Shown: in pieces, positions 36,365-47,407 of the stretch
Layout: the number at the start of each line of letters is the position of its first letter
Position numbering within the stretch: the first letter of the stretch is position 1
Program-made: the position numbers and the translations under genes
Notes under the pieces: generated by a model
The model's input: the letters and a program-made list of their open reading frames with translations, nothing else
Database searches by the model: none
What the model was told of the DNA's origin: nothing
From: Euryodendron excelsum
Taxonomy: Eukaryota; Streptophyta; Magnoliopsida; Ericales; Pentaphylacaceae
DNA: 64,000 nt
NCBI GenBank assembly: GCA_033060915.1
Contig: CM065397.1
Coordinates: 20,097,501-20,161,500 of the forward strand
Direction: 5' to 3'

Positions 36365-38660
36365 AATATTATGTATTTTGAGTGTTGGCTGCCACAAATT
36401 GGGCATGCCTTTGTAAAAGTTGAAAAAAAATAAAATGAAAACATATGTTTCTTTTTTAGTATTGGTTTATAGTTTTCCTTCTTCTTCATTGTCTCCCTCG
36501 TTAATTTTAGTTTGGAAATGAAAGCCAAAGTGATGAATGGGGCAAGGCAGTATATGTTTTGATGACTGCAATGAGGGAGTCATGGGTGCGAATGAAGGGC
36601 AGGAAGGCACACCAAGTGGGGTGCCCGCCATTGTCATGGATCAGTTTTGTGCTATAGTGGCTGACAGGTCTGAGTGAGTAGACCCTAAGGGCTGCGAGTG
36701 GTAGGGTATTGTCTTGTTAAGCGTTGTGTAGTCATGTCCTTATAAGCAGGCCTAGGGGGTAAGGGAGTCAGGAATCTCTGAAAAGATGGGAGAGAGGGTG
36801 AAGTCTTGAAGTATGAGCCACCTTCTGCTATAAATAAGGTGGATGGTGTGAATAGTTCCAATAAGGGCTTGCTTCTAATGAGAGTCGTTCAGAGGGAGGA
36901 TTTGATAAGAGAGCGTCAGTATAGGGATGGGTGGTGTAGGAAAGATCTAAGTGTTCATAAAGCACACATAACCAACTTCAGGTGTGCCAGAACTAGTGAG
37001 CCTCTTTTTGAAGAAGGGTCATGGCCCTGAGGGTAGCAGATGCATGCTGGAGGTACGGTGAACTTCACTAGTGCCTTTGTCGAAGGCAATGGTTGTGGCA
37101 TGAGGCTCAATGGTGAACGCGCATTTGACAAAGCCTGAGATGGAGCGAGTGCCTATCTCACAGCTGCTCTACAGGCGCTCACTAGAAATGCTGGGGGAGC
37201 AGTTCGCGCTGAGCCTGTTGGTGGTAAAGAATGCAGAGCAGGCGATGTTTTTTGTTGGGGGGAGGGGGGGCTCCTACAACAGTTTCTCTGGCAGCTGGCT
37301 CATGCTTTTCCTCCATCTCTCCCTTAGCAGATGGGCTTTTGGTAAGAGCAAGGACGAGCGTGTTTCAAGCATTGTAATGTATCTATAATAGCATTAGCTC
37401 CCAATTTCTTTTGTAATACCCTCTTTTTGTAATCAAGATGTTTATATATATAAAATGAGAGAAGACCCTGATTTTGGGTGAACATTTAAACTTCTATGAA
37501 ATTGTTAGTTGTCATTGGGTAACTGGTTGGTTTGGTGAGGCACGAGTTGGGCGAGGGAAGTGCGAAGCAGGCTCTTGGGGTAGACCTCGCGGACTTCGTG
37601 AAAAAAAGGATAGAAGGCGGGATTATATTCTGGATAAGGTTAGAGGGGCTGAAGGTCTAACATCGATTGGACTACTCGAGCATGGGGGCTCAGGGAGGAG
37701 TCTTGTCAGCGTGCTTGAGTGATCATATCCCAACAAGCTGGCTCTTGGCAGGAGGTGTCAAGAATCTCTAAAAAGAGAACTGGGGAGGTGGTTTATGTCG
37801 TGGAGTATGAGTCAAATAGGCTATAAATAAAGGGTCATGGGGAGAACAAATTAGCCAGTCCTCAATGAGAGTCGCCTACAGTGAGGGTATTTGGGGGAAG
37901 CAATATGGGCATAGGTGGTTTAAGAACAATTTTCTGTGTTGAACTCCACTATCTACAAGGGGAATAGAGTCCCACAAGGCTGAAAGTTTCTCTTCTACGA
38001 TGTCTTTTGTTCCTTGTTGTTGAGGGGAATATCGGGAGGATCAAGAGAGGGGGGCACCTGCATAACCAGAGACTACCCGGGTGAAGGTTCCCTCTGTATG
38101 TGGCGTGCACAGGCCCGGCCCAGGGGGTACTTGAGTTGATGTGCCTCTTCTTAAAGAGTTACGGTGGCATCTAGAGAAAATCTACATATGAGGGGTTCGC
38201 TTAACTCTGACAGTGGTTCGGTTGTACGTGGTGTTTGTGGGTTTAGGCCCAATCATGGACATGCATTGATGAAGCCGAGAAGGAGGTGGCCGGAGCCCAT
38301 GAGCTGCATAGCCCGCAGGCTAATTAGGCAACTGAGGCGATTACGATGATGGGTGAGCCGAGGAGGCAATTGCTATTAATTGCGGCCAAGACGCATCCCA
38401 AGGGGGAGGCTAGCAGAGCAGGCAGTGCACTTGAGGGGGATAAAGGCTGTCCAGGAGCTGTTTATCTAGTTGTGGGGCTTTATCTTCTCCTTTTAACATA
38501 TTTGGAATGAGAGGCGTCAAGAATGGGGAGCGGCTTGTGGGTCGCGAGCACTCCAAAGTTGCTCGAGGCGGGGACTGTCTAACTACCTATGGAGGCCTTC
38601 ACACGAGACTCGCTAAGTTTATAAACCAGTAGTGATAGGGCTTTTTATGATCTTTAATGA
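36365..38660. other. Tat-A spacer between PMD gene and pol, with a degenerate 1-kb tandem duplication
   Basis: No protein family was recognised. Blocks near 36,745-36,945 and 37,725-37,925 are related (GTCAGGAATCTCTGAAAAGA versus GTCAAGAATCTCTAAAAAGA, then GGAGTATGAG-type and GCTATAAATAA-type motifs). A later pair near 37,110-37,160 and 38,250-38,310 is also similar. This suggests an old tandem duplication with a period of about 1.0-1.1 kb. Each unit carries a TATAAATAA-like motif (36,830 and 37,822). Confidence 0.5.
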
Positions 38661-38816
38661 GCTAAAAAGAGCCAAGTTGCAATCTTGACGCGATTTAAAA
38701 GCTGGTCTTTAAAATAAAGCATGATAATCATGAATCCCTTAAGATTCTTGTTTGGTAGTGGGGTGTACAAAACGTAGGTGTCGTGCCATGATAAAAGCTA
38801 AAACCACGACACATGA

Positions 38817-40330
38817 CTAGCAATTACAATGAGCATAGGATTTCAAATTGAAAATCACAAAACCATGGGTATTAAGGGTAAATGCTTTAAGCCATTTGGC
38901 ATTAATGGGCGAAGGTGTGGCGGTGGAGCCAGGTTTGGCGATCCTGTAGTACCTGCTCGCATTAGCTTCGCATATCTCAAAAGGGCCTTCCCATTTTGGT
39001 GCAAATTTGGTAGTAGAGGTTCCCCTCATGTCTTGGGGGGTAGTGCGGAGGACCAGGTCCCCTCGTTGGAATTGTCGTGGCCGTACGAGTGCATCGTAAG
39101 CTCGAGCAATGCATCGTTGGTAGGTTCGACAATTGGCCTGCGCCTTATCTCGATGCTCGTCAAGAGATTCAAGCTACTGTGGTCGATGATCGTGGAGCAC
39201 CCCATTGGCGAGGGCAATTCAAGCTGATGTGATGGCAATTTCGACTTGGAGGATAGCCTCGGCTCCACAAATGAGAGAAAAGGGTGTCATCTGAATGGAG
39301 CACCACTTAGAGATTCTGTATACATAGTGTGCCATGGGTAGGACGTGGGCTCATTGTGTTTGGTGATCTTCGAGCATTCGACTGAGTATTTTGATGAGGT
39401 TCTTATTGGTGGCCTCAACTTGCCCATTTCCTTTTGGGTAGTAGGGTGTTAACTTGTGGTAAATAATGTTATTTGAAGCTAACAGCTGTCCCACATTGCG
39501 GTTGACAAAAGGGGTCCTGTTGTCTAAAAGGATCACTTTGGGAAGTCCAAAGCGGCAAATGATATATTCACGAATAAAGTTAGCAACCACAGGACATGTG
39601 GCACACTTGAGGGGGACAACTTCTACCTAATTGGTGTAGAGCTCTATGGACACTAAAATCCAGATGTTGCCCCGTGAGGGTGGATTAATAGAGCCAATAA
39701 GGTCCATTGCCCAGGTGTGAAATCGCCATGGGGTGCCAAGGGGCGGAGGTCCACTGTTGATGCCTGGATGAGGTTTTCGTGGCATTGGCAGTTTTGGCAG
39801 CGACAAGTGTGAGTGAGGGCATCTGCTTTCATTGTGGGCCAATAGCATCCTAGATGTAGCAAATGTTGAAAAAGTTTGTATCTGCCCTATGCTCCTCCTT
39901 ATGGGCAAGGTGGAGGAGCTAGGGCACTTCTGTGTTGGGGATGCATCAAATAGGGGAGCCTACGAACCCATATCTGAACAATTGTCCTCGGTGCAAGAAA
40001 AAACATTTAGCACATTTTCAGACGAGGGAGGTGTCCATGTGTTGGGCAGGCAAGGATCCTTTGTGTAGGAAATCAATGTAAGAATAGCACTAATCTACAG
40101 GGGTTTTCATGAAATGGCATTCGGCCCTGGACAGGAATATTTGGCATTTGATGCACTGATTTTGGAGAGATGTGACTTCTTGAATCATGGTAGGCCAATG
40201 TATCCTTACCGCTGGATCCGTTGATGGAGGCTGATGTCGATAGTCCCACAAGAATGGTTGTGGATTTGATTGAGCCTAAGCTTGGCCTCGTGGAGGTCAA
40301 CACACCAATCAAGGATGCTACCAAGGCCTC
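38817..40330 (-). pseudogene. Tat-A integrase
   Basis: The minus strand, from 40,330 leftward, has two zinc-binding-like modules. The first has a CVDLHEAK...HNHSC segment and CIKCQ (about 40,140-40,320). The second has LGCYWPTMKADALTHTCRCQNCQC (about 39,790-39,860). The catalytic core follows with MDLIGSI (first Asp, about 39,700), LLDNRTPFV (second Asp, about 39,520) and NGQVEATNK (Glu, about 39,410). The C-terminal KFAPKWEGPFEI and NAKWLKAF motifs lie at about 38,880-39,010. The three catalytic residues remain, but stops at about 39,626 and 39,350 and frameshifts between 39,900 and 40,200 disrupt the protein. Confidence 0.82.
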
Positions 40331-40399
40331 GGTAGTAGAGAATGCCTTGGTAAATGACGAAGTGTTTCAGATCCTGCAATAGGAGGGAAAGTTGTTTCT

Positions 40400-40808
40400 C
40401 GATGAGCGCGGCCCAAATTGGAGCATGCCAAATATTTTTCGGTGGTTCTTCAGGCCAGATTTCAGTGATAGAGCATGGGAGAGAACGTTTGTAAACTTCA
40501 ATTGTTGTGGGCGTGTCACCCACCTCTATTTTGGAGCCCAAGGTCGCCAGAGTATCAGGGTGGCGATTGTGGGATCGTGGGGCATGCTCTAGGCAAATGG
40601 CAGTAAACTTGCTCATGAGCAGCTGATAAGTGGTTTGGTAGGAGGCCAGGGCTGGCTCTTTAACAGTTAATTCACCGGTGGTTTGTTTCAGGGCGAGGTT
40701 AGAGTCTCCGCGAACGCAAAGGTGAGTGACTGCGCAGCTGGAAGTTGCAAGGAGGCCTAAGATTAAGGCTTCGTACTCAGCCTCATTGTTGGAGCATTTG
40801 AAGGCCAA
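40400..40808 (-). pseudogene. Tat-A additional plant-type RNase H (aRNH)
   Basis: A 200-codon minus-strand frame starts at 40,808 with SNNEAEYEALILGL (the Glu-containing RNase H helix), then VRGDSNLALKQTTGE (catalytic Asp) and a later SHNRHPDTLATLGS, where the family usually has an N..AD..A motif. This is the second, host-like RNase H placed between the RT-linked RNase H and integrase. It is a hallmark of the Tat/Ogre/Retand branch of plant Ty3/gypsy elements. Confidence 0.82.
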
Positions 40809-40899
40809 TTTGTAAGAGAGGTTGATTTCGAAGCCATGAGGAGATAAAAGGATAATGCCTACTCCTCTGCTTCCAGAAGTGGAGGAACCATCGAAGGTG

Positions 40900-42180
40900 A
40901 AGGTCCATTCTTCTTCAACAGAGGCCGCAGCAGATTAGAAATCATCACTAGGAAGTTCTTCGGAGGGGGGCTCGTACGTGCCACCTGGAAAGTGGGCCAG
41001 CAGATCTGCCAAAGCCTGGCTTTTGGCTGGTGTAAGGGTTTTACATGTGATGTCATATTTCGCCAGGGATAAAAGCCATTGCGCGGGGTGGCCTACGAGT
41101 GATGAGTGAGATAGTATGAACTTGATGGGATCACATTTGGTGATGAGATGAAGGGAAAAGCCAGTAGATAATGGCATAACTTTCCAGTGGCAAAGACGAT
41201 GGCCAGACAATGGCGCTCGATTGGGGTATATCGAGTGTCGACCCCTTGGATCATGCGGCTGATGTAGTACACGGGTCATTCGATCCCCTCAACTTCTTGG
41301 GTCAGCAAGGTTCCTATGGATCGGGGGGTGGAAGTGAGGTAAAGCAGTAGAGGTTTTCCATGCACAGGGGGGGGATTATGGTAAGCGGGGAGATTAATCG
41401 GTCTTTGAGGGCATAAAAGGCAGTCTAGTGTGAAGGAAACCACACGAAAAAGGCATCCTTTTTCAAAAGAGGGCTGAAGGATTGGGTGATTTCAGCCACG
41501 GCAAGGATGAATCGCCGAAAATAAGAAGCTCAGCCGATGAGGGTTCGAAGTTCGTTTTGGTTAGCAGGGCGCGGCAAGTCATGGACTGCTGCAAGCTTGG
41601 TAAGATCAAGGTTGATACCGTGTCAGTGGACGATGTAGCCGAGAAATTTGCCTGCGATGACTCCAAAAGCGCACTTCAGGGGGTTCATAGGAAGGTGGTA
41701 TTTGTGGCATCGTTCGAAGATGCACTGGAGATCCTTCAGGTGAGAGGCTTTTTCTTTGGACTTGACTACCAAATCATCAATATAGCATTCTACTACTTGA
41801 TGGAACTTATCATGGAAGCTCACGGTCATGGCACATTGATAGGTGGCTCCCGCGTTCTTGAGGCTGAAAGGCATGACCGTATAAAAGAAGTTGCCAATAG
41901 GGGTGCAAAAGGCTATTTTTTGGGCATCGTCAAATGCCATCTTGATCTGCTTGTATCCACTAAAGCCATCCATACATGAGAGCATGTGATGACCTGCGGT
42001 AGCGTTGATCAGGGTATCGATGCTGGGTAGTAGGAACTCATCCTTGGGGCATGCTTTGTTAAAATTATAAAAATCAATACAGACTTGGATTTGGCCATTC
42101 TTTTTAATGAAAGGCACGATGCTTGAGAGCCAAGTGGGGTGCTAAATGGGCTTGATGAACCATAAATCATAGAGCTTGGT
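40900..42180 (-). pseudogene. Tat-A reverse transcriptase and first RNase H
   Basis: The frame at 42,117-41,623 carries the Ty3 RT blocks in order: VCIDFYNFNKACPKDEFLLP, MDGFSGYKQIKM (first catalytic Asp), FCTPIGNFFYTVMPF, LKNAGATYQ, then CYIDDLVVKS (the YXDD box, about 41,790) and KCAFGV...FLGYIV. RNase H follows to about 40,935. Frameshifts near 41,620 and 41,280-41,460 and a stop near 40,934 break it. Domain order and sequence class agree with a Tat-lineage element. Confidence 0.85.
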
Positions 42181-43156
42181 TATTTCGTCTTTATTTGAAA
42201 CTCGACTTTGGGTTTGCAGAAGTGAGTGCCCTGCTTGATAGGACGCGCAGGTTGAAGCATGTTGAGGCGGTGCATAATGACCGGGGTTTCAAGACCGGGC
42301 ATCTCACTGTAGTTCTAAGCAAAGACGTCGAGGTGGCGCCTGATTAGATCTAGGAGGTTTGTTCGTTGTGGTGTAGGGAGGTCCTTGCAGATGAAGATCG
42401 ATCGCACGGGCTCAAATGGTTGTGCTAAATTGACCTCTTCAAGTTCCTATTTTTATGGACATGGTCCATCTTGAAAACATTCAAGCACAGGAATGACTTT
42501 TTGGAGCTAGGACTTGGGATCCAGAGCGAGGACTAGCAGCGTCGTCCAAGCTACGAACTTCTTTCGCTTAGGTTTCTAACGTTTCTTTTCAGTGAAAAAG
42601 AGTGGGGAAAAGGATGTAGCAATCTGGAAAGAGTAAGGGATGGTCATGTTGGTCATGGAATGTTTCCAAGATGGGGCCAATGAGGGGATTGGCTGGCCCC
42701 ATGCACCATCATAAATGGTAGACCATTTTGCCGTCGGCTAGGCGAAATTTGATAATATGTAGTTTCATGTGGTGGCAAGGTTCGGGCACGTTTCTGATAG
42801 GCTCGAGCAGGCAAGGCAGCGTGCCCTCATTTTTTAGGCAGGCTCTGGTATCGCTGAGGTTCGTTAGCGATGTTAGACCATCGTGGCAAAGGGGTGCTAT
42901 ATAGAGGTGCAACGGAGCTAAACTCATCAAACTCATCATAAAGAGTAGCCTCTACCATGTGAGCTTTCACAGCTCAAAAAGCGCACAAGGATGTAGGGAC
43001 TGTGATAACCTCGTTGTTCCAGATTGCTTTCATGCATTGGTGGTAAGTAGAGAGGATGGCTCTGTATCGGTGAAGCCACATTCGACTGAGCAAAACATGG
43101 TAATTGGCATCTATGTCGATGACATAGAATTTGGTGGAGGAGTGGATAGGGCCAAC

Positions 43157-43384
43157 TCAAAGGTCAACCCTCGTGTATTCGAGAGATTTGTGGAAATGAC
43201 TACCGAAACCTCTAATATCGAGCGGCTCTAAGACCAGTCGTTCTTTTGCCAATCCCACGGCTTGGAATGTGGAGTAAGGCGTGATATTGACCAAGGCTCC
43301 TCTGTCCATGAACCCTCTTTGAAACTCCATTTCTTGTATGAAAATTGGTAGGTAGAGAAGTTTGTTATGGGGGTAAGGGTACAT
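43157..43384 (-). pseudogene. Tat-A aspartic protease remnant
   Basis: The minus-strand frame contains MDRGALVNITPYSTFQAVGL, which aligns with the retropepsin active-site region of Tat elements (D[S/T/G]G-[A/S]-x-V-N). The expected residue after the catalytic Asp is changed to Arg, so the active site is damaged. It lies between gag (right) and RT (left), as expected. Confidence 0.6.
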
Positions 43385-43979
43385 TCAGTCTGCTTTGGAA
43401 AAGGTGATGACGAGGTGGTTTTCTTTAAAAAAAGCACCAAACCGAGCAGTTGGCTTCCACGCAAGCTTCACCGTTTGTGTCGGCTATGCGCAAGAGGGCT
43501 TTGGTAGCCTCGTATCTAGTGGCAAATGACAGACCAAGCTGATCGAAGAAATGTTTAAACTTTGTGGAATTTTAGAGAATGGTAGCTCCGTGGTGGTCAA
43601 AATTTGGGTCCCAAGGCTTAGGCTTGAAAATGTGACAAACGGCCAATTCTTTAAACTCGTCATGATGGAAAATCATGAGGATCGCACTAGTGTCATCCTG
43701 GTGTTTTGGGAAGGGATCATTGAGTATATCAGTCTCTGGGAGTTGTAGTGTGTCTTCTTGCTTTCGCTTAAGAAAAATGCGCCTGAGGGCATAGCAATCT
43801 TTGGTGGAATGGGTGGCGGTCTAATAATAGATACAGAAGTTACGGCTCGCCCTATCCCACTTGGTAGGTTATTTTTTGACTTCAGGCAAGATGATCTAGC
43901 CATTGGCGACCCAAGTTTGTAAAAAAGTCGCGGCTATTTTGGCAAATACAGGCAGTGGAAGGCGATTTTCTCCAAAGCG

Positions 43980-44720
43980 GCACTTCCTACCACTAGGGTT
44001 GCCACAACTCGCGAGGGAGGTTATGTATACAGATGGTCGGCGAGGAGAACTTCTCCACAAGGGAGTCGGCTAGCGAGGAGCCTAAGGGTGGAAGTTGTTT
44101 CGCGTAAAGTCTCTTACCGCAATGGTAATGTTCCACGCCGCGGTGATGAGACTGGCAAAATTCATGAATTTGTGGTTGATTTGTGTATTTTGTATCGATT
44201 TTGCATTCCCTTGATGCAGATATTGACTAGCTACTGCTCAACTACTGGGTCTTAGATTTCAAGGGCTTTTTCGCAGAACCTCTAAACAAATGACAGGAGG
44301 ACTTCGGTTTCCCCTTGGGCTTCATGGATGAGGTCGAACACTGAAGGAGGTTCATCAGCATAGAAGAACTTGGTGATAAATTTTTGCACCATGTCATGCC
44401 AGGAAAGGATGGAATTAAGTAGGAGATTGGCATACTAAGAATATGCTCAGACAGAAAGGGATTTGGAGAATTCTCTCTGTCGGAGGTTATGATCAGCTAC
44501 GTGGATACCCAAAGAGTTTACGAACTGAATGACGTGTTCTTTGGCGTTTCCACTTTTTTTTTTTGTCAAACTTAATGAATTTGGGCGCGATGTAGCCCTC
44601 TAGGTATGGCAGCGCCTGAATAGACTCGGCGTATGGTGGGCGAAAGTCAAACTTGCTGTTGAAGGGCGTGGCGATGCTTTCTTGTCTGATTACCACGCGC
44701 ATCTAGTCTTGTAACTAAGC
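43980..44720 (-). pseudogene. Tat-A gag
   Basis: On the minus strand, YLEGYIAPKFIKFDKKK (about 44,550-44,610) leads, after a frameshift in the T11 run at 44,549-44,559, into the conserved gag core (HVIQFVNSLGIHVADHNLRQ, about 44,490-44,540), a FSKSLSV segment, SWHDMVQKFITKFF (about 44,370-44,410) and a FCEKALEI block. This is the retrotransposon gag family of Ty3/gypsy. Several stops make it non-functional. Confidence 0.75.
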
Positions 44721-45120
44721 AGTGGTAAGAGTGGATTCGATTAGAACAGAGCTCGCCGAGCTGCTTTGTGGAGGGGAAATACGTTACTAGTACTAGGGTT
44801 GTGTGTTTGATCAGGAGTGGGTGGTTCCAAGCGCCTAGTTGCACGCTGAGTGGCTTCAGCACCAGATAGACCAAGTGGGATTGCGGGAGCAGGAGTGCTG
44901 GGGCAACTCGCCCACTCTCCATGGCATGCATAGCTTCCATCAGGGTTTGTTACGACTTTATAAGGGCAGAGACACTGTCATTAAGCGTCCGGATTTGCTC
45001 GCCCTGGGATTGGATAAAGGAAAGGACTTGAGGCCTTGGTTCTCTAAGTGGATGCCAGGGGCAAGTTTCGCTCTTACGTCCGTGACCTGGCCTGACTTCG
45101 TTGTATCGTGAGCACCAGTC

Positions 45121-45134
45121 ATCCCCAGTGGAGT
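45121..45134 (-). promoter_or_regulatory. degenerate tRNA-Arg-type primer site of Tat-A
   Basis: The minus strand reads ACTCCACTGGGGAT two bases after the 5' LTR. It matches the inner part of TGGCGACTCCACTGGGGA, and the outer bases have decayed. Confidence 0.6.
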
Positions 45135-45136
45135 AT

Positions 45137-45262
45137 TATTTCTATAGATGGACCAAGAGCCTAGGGTTGACCAGGGCATGGGTTCGTCTGAGAGTCCTGA
45201 CAATCACTAAAGCGGCTCACTCGGGCCTTTTGGCTGTGGAGAGGGCGAGAACCATGGGCAAG

Positions 45263-45302
<40 letters not shown>

Positions 45303-46074
45303 TTATAAGCTTACTGGTGGTTTTATGCAATAAATGTGCTTAAACCGTTCTATCTTATCATAAATGAGCTGAGAGTATTTATAGTGGGTAGTGATTGACT
45401 TGGTGTGGACACATGGCATCCACCGATTGGACAGGCCTAAACCCCACCATCATGACCTATAGAGGCCATGTCAGGGTCGTGTCCAGGTGATTGGATATGC
45501 AACCTACCATGGTGTCAAGCTCTTATCCAGCCATGGCGCGCCATGTGTCTACCATATTAAATTTGAGTTAAATCAGCATTTAATGCTTAAGATATGGTAC
45601 TCGAGTGGATCTAAGGGTAGATCTCTCTTTCTTAGCTGGTTGATGGGACTGATCCCCTACGCGCTCGTGGGGTGCACGGCTCAACGATCCCTTTGGTTCT
45701 AGCCTCCATTCCACTGCCCATGGAGAGGGGTCCCGAGCGAGACTAAATTGAGTTAGGAAGTTAGGGGCCTGAACCTGTTAGATGATGAGGCGCAGGGCCT
45801 TGTGGCATGCTAGGCATGAAGCTTGTCTCGCACGGATGCTCGTTTTGGCTGGAGCCATGTAGGCTCGGGGCCTGGCTTAAGTGAAGCTCTTGGAGCTATT
45901 TGTACGAGGCTAATGTTGGGGGCACTAAGCCGGCCGCAAGGGTGAGAGTGCCAAGCCGGTCTATCCAGGCACTTCTTGACCAATGTTTGACTTTGAGGTG
46001 TCTATGGGACCCACATGGTCCGCTAGGTGGATAGGTGGGGTGCCACGTGGCATCTGCTAATGGGGGTACCTACA
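45137..46074 (-). mobile_element. Tat-A 5' LTR
   Basis: 938 bases, collinear with 8,947-9,876. It starts TGTAGGTACCCCC on the minus strand at 46,074. It contains a (GA)n tract at 45,264-45,300, longer than in the 3' LTR. The right flank CTTAC re-enters Copia-C RNase H. Confidence 0.87.
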
Positions 46075-46079
46075 CTTAC

Positions 46080-47402
46080 TAAATCATGAAATAAGTATAT
46101 TACCAAGAAATTAACAAGAGCCACTTGTGCTCTTTCTATCAATTTTACTACTAGCATAGTCAACATTAGAATAGTCAGTCACATTGAAAGATGTGCCCTT
46201 AGAATACCACAATCCAATGTTAGTGTGTACTTGAAATATCTAAAAATCCTTTTAACAGCTACAGCATGCGATTCCCTAATATTAGATTGAAATCTAGCAC
46301 ATAGGCATACACTAAACATGATATCAGACCTACTAGCAGTTAGATAGAGTAATGAGCCAATCATACTTCTATACAAATTGGTATCCACAGAGATACCTTT
46401 TCTCATCTTTGTCAAGCTTTGTTAAAGATTTATGGGAGTACTCAATGGCTTTGCATCTTGCATACCAAATTTTTTGAATAAGTCTTTGATATACTTAGCT
46501 TGGTTTATAAAGATACCTTCCTTTGATTGTTTGATTTGAATTCTAAAGAAGTTGAGTTATCCCATCATGCTCATTTCAAATTCACTCTGTATACACTTAA
46601 TAAATTCCTTACAAAACTTTTCATTAGTAGAACCAAATACAATGGCATCCACATACATTTGCATAATAAGCATATCATGGTCCCTAATTTTAATGAAAAG
46701 AGTTGTGTCAACCTTTCACTTTATAAAACCATTTTCAATCAAAAATTTTCTCAATCTTTCCTACCAAGCCTTTGCGGCCTATTTTAAACCATAAAGTGCC
46801 TTTATAAGTTTAAAAACATGATTTGGAACCTTTAGTATCCGTTTGGAAGTACTGTCAGTTTTTTTTTTTTTTTTTTTGTACGCCACAGGTGTGTGTTTTT
46901 GTTTTTTGTTTTTTATGGTCTGATGATGGCATTTATAGGTTACCGTTCTGCTAACAGTATCAAACCAATGCTTTAGAATCAGAAAACACACTTATTTTAG
47001 TTTTTTTTTTATGTTTTTTATTTTTAAAAAAACAGAAAACAGAAATAGAAAACAAAAACCAAACGGATAGATTTTCAAAACCAATAGGTTGTTCAACATA
47101 AACCTCTTTAAAAATAAAACCATTTAAAAATGCATTTTTTACATCTATTTAATAAAGTATGAAATTTTTGAAAAATGAAAATGCAAGCAACATTCTAATA
47201 GCATCTAATCTAGTCACAAGTGCATAAGTCTCATCAAAATCAATTCATTCTTCTTTACTATAGTCTTGAGTTACAAGTGTGGCCTTATTTATTACAACAG
47301 TTCTAGATTCATCCATTTTGTTTTTAAACACCCATTTGGTTTCAATTACAGAATGATCATCAAGCTTAGGAACAAGGTTCCAAACCTCATTCCTTTCAAA
47401 TT
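46080..47402 (-). pseudogene. Copia-C reverse transcriptase and RNase H start
   Basis: Minus-strand homology to Copia-E RT runs through VPNHVFKLIKALYGLK (about 46,780-46,830), the region around the catalytic box near 46,650 and a LYLTASRSDIMFSVCLCARFQSN segment (about 46,280-46,350), to the RNase H start near 46,130. A MITE-like element (46,836-47,067), the solo LTR at 47,408 and the Tat-A insertion at 46,075 all break it, with additional stops. Confidence 0.8.
46836..47067. mobile_element. MITE-like element, TSD TAG (or TA)
   Basis: This is a 232-base insertion absent from the related Copia-E RT. The ends TATCCGTTTGG and CCAAACGGA are inverted repeats. TAG flanks both sides (46,833-46,835 and 47,068-47,070), and removing the insert plus one TAG restores the expected RT reading length. 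The interior is T-rich at one end and A-rich at the other. A TA duplication with slightly shifted ends also fits, so superfamily is not fixed. Confidence 0.65.
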
Positions 47403-47407
47403 GGTTT

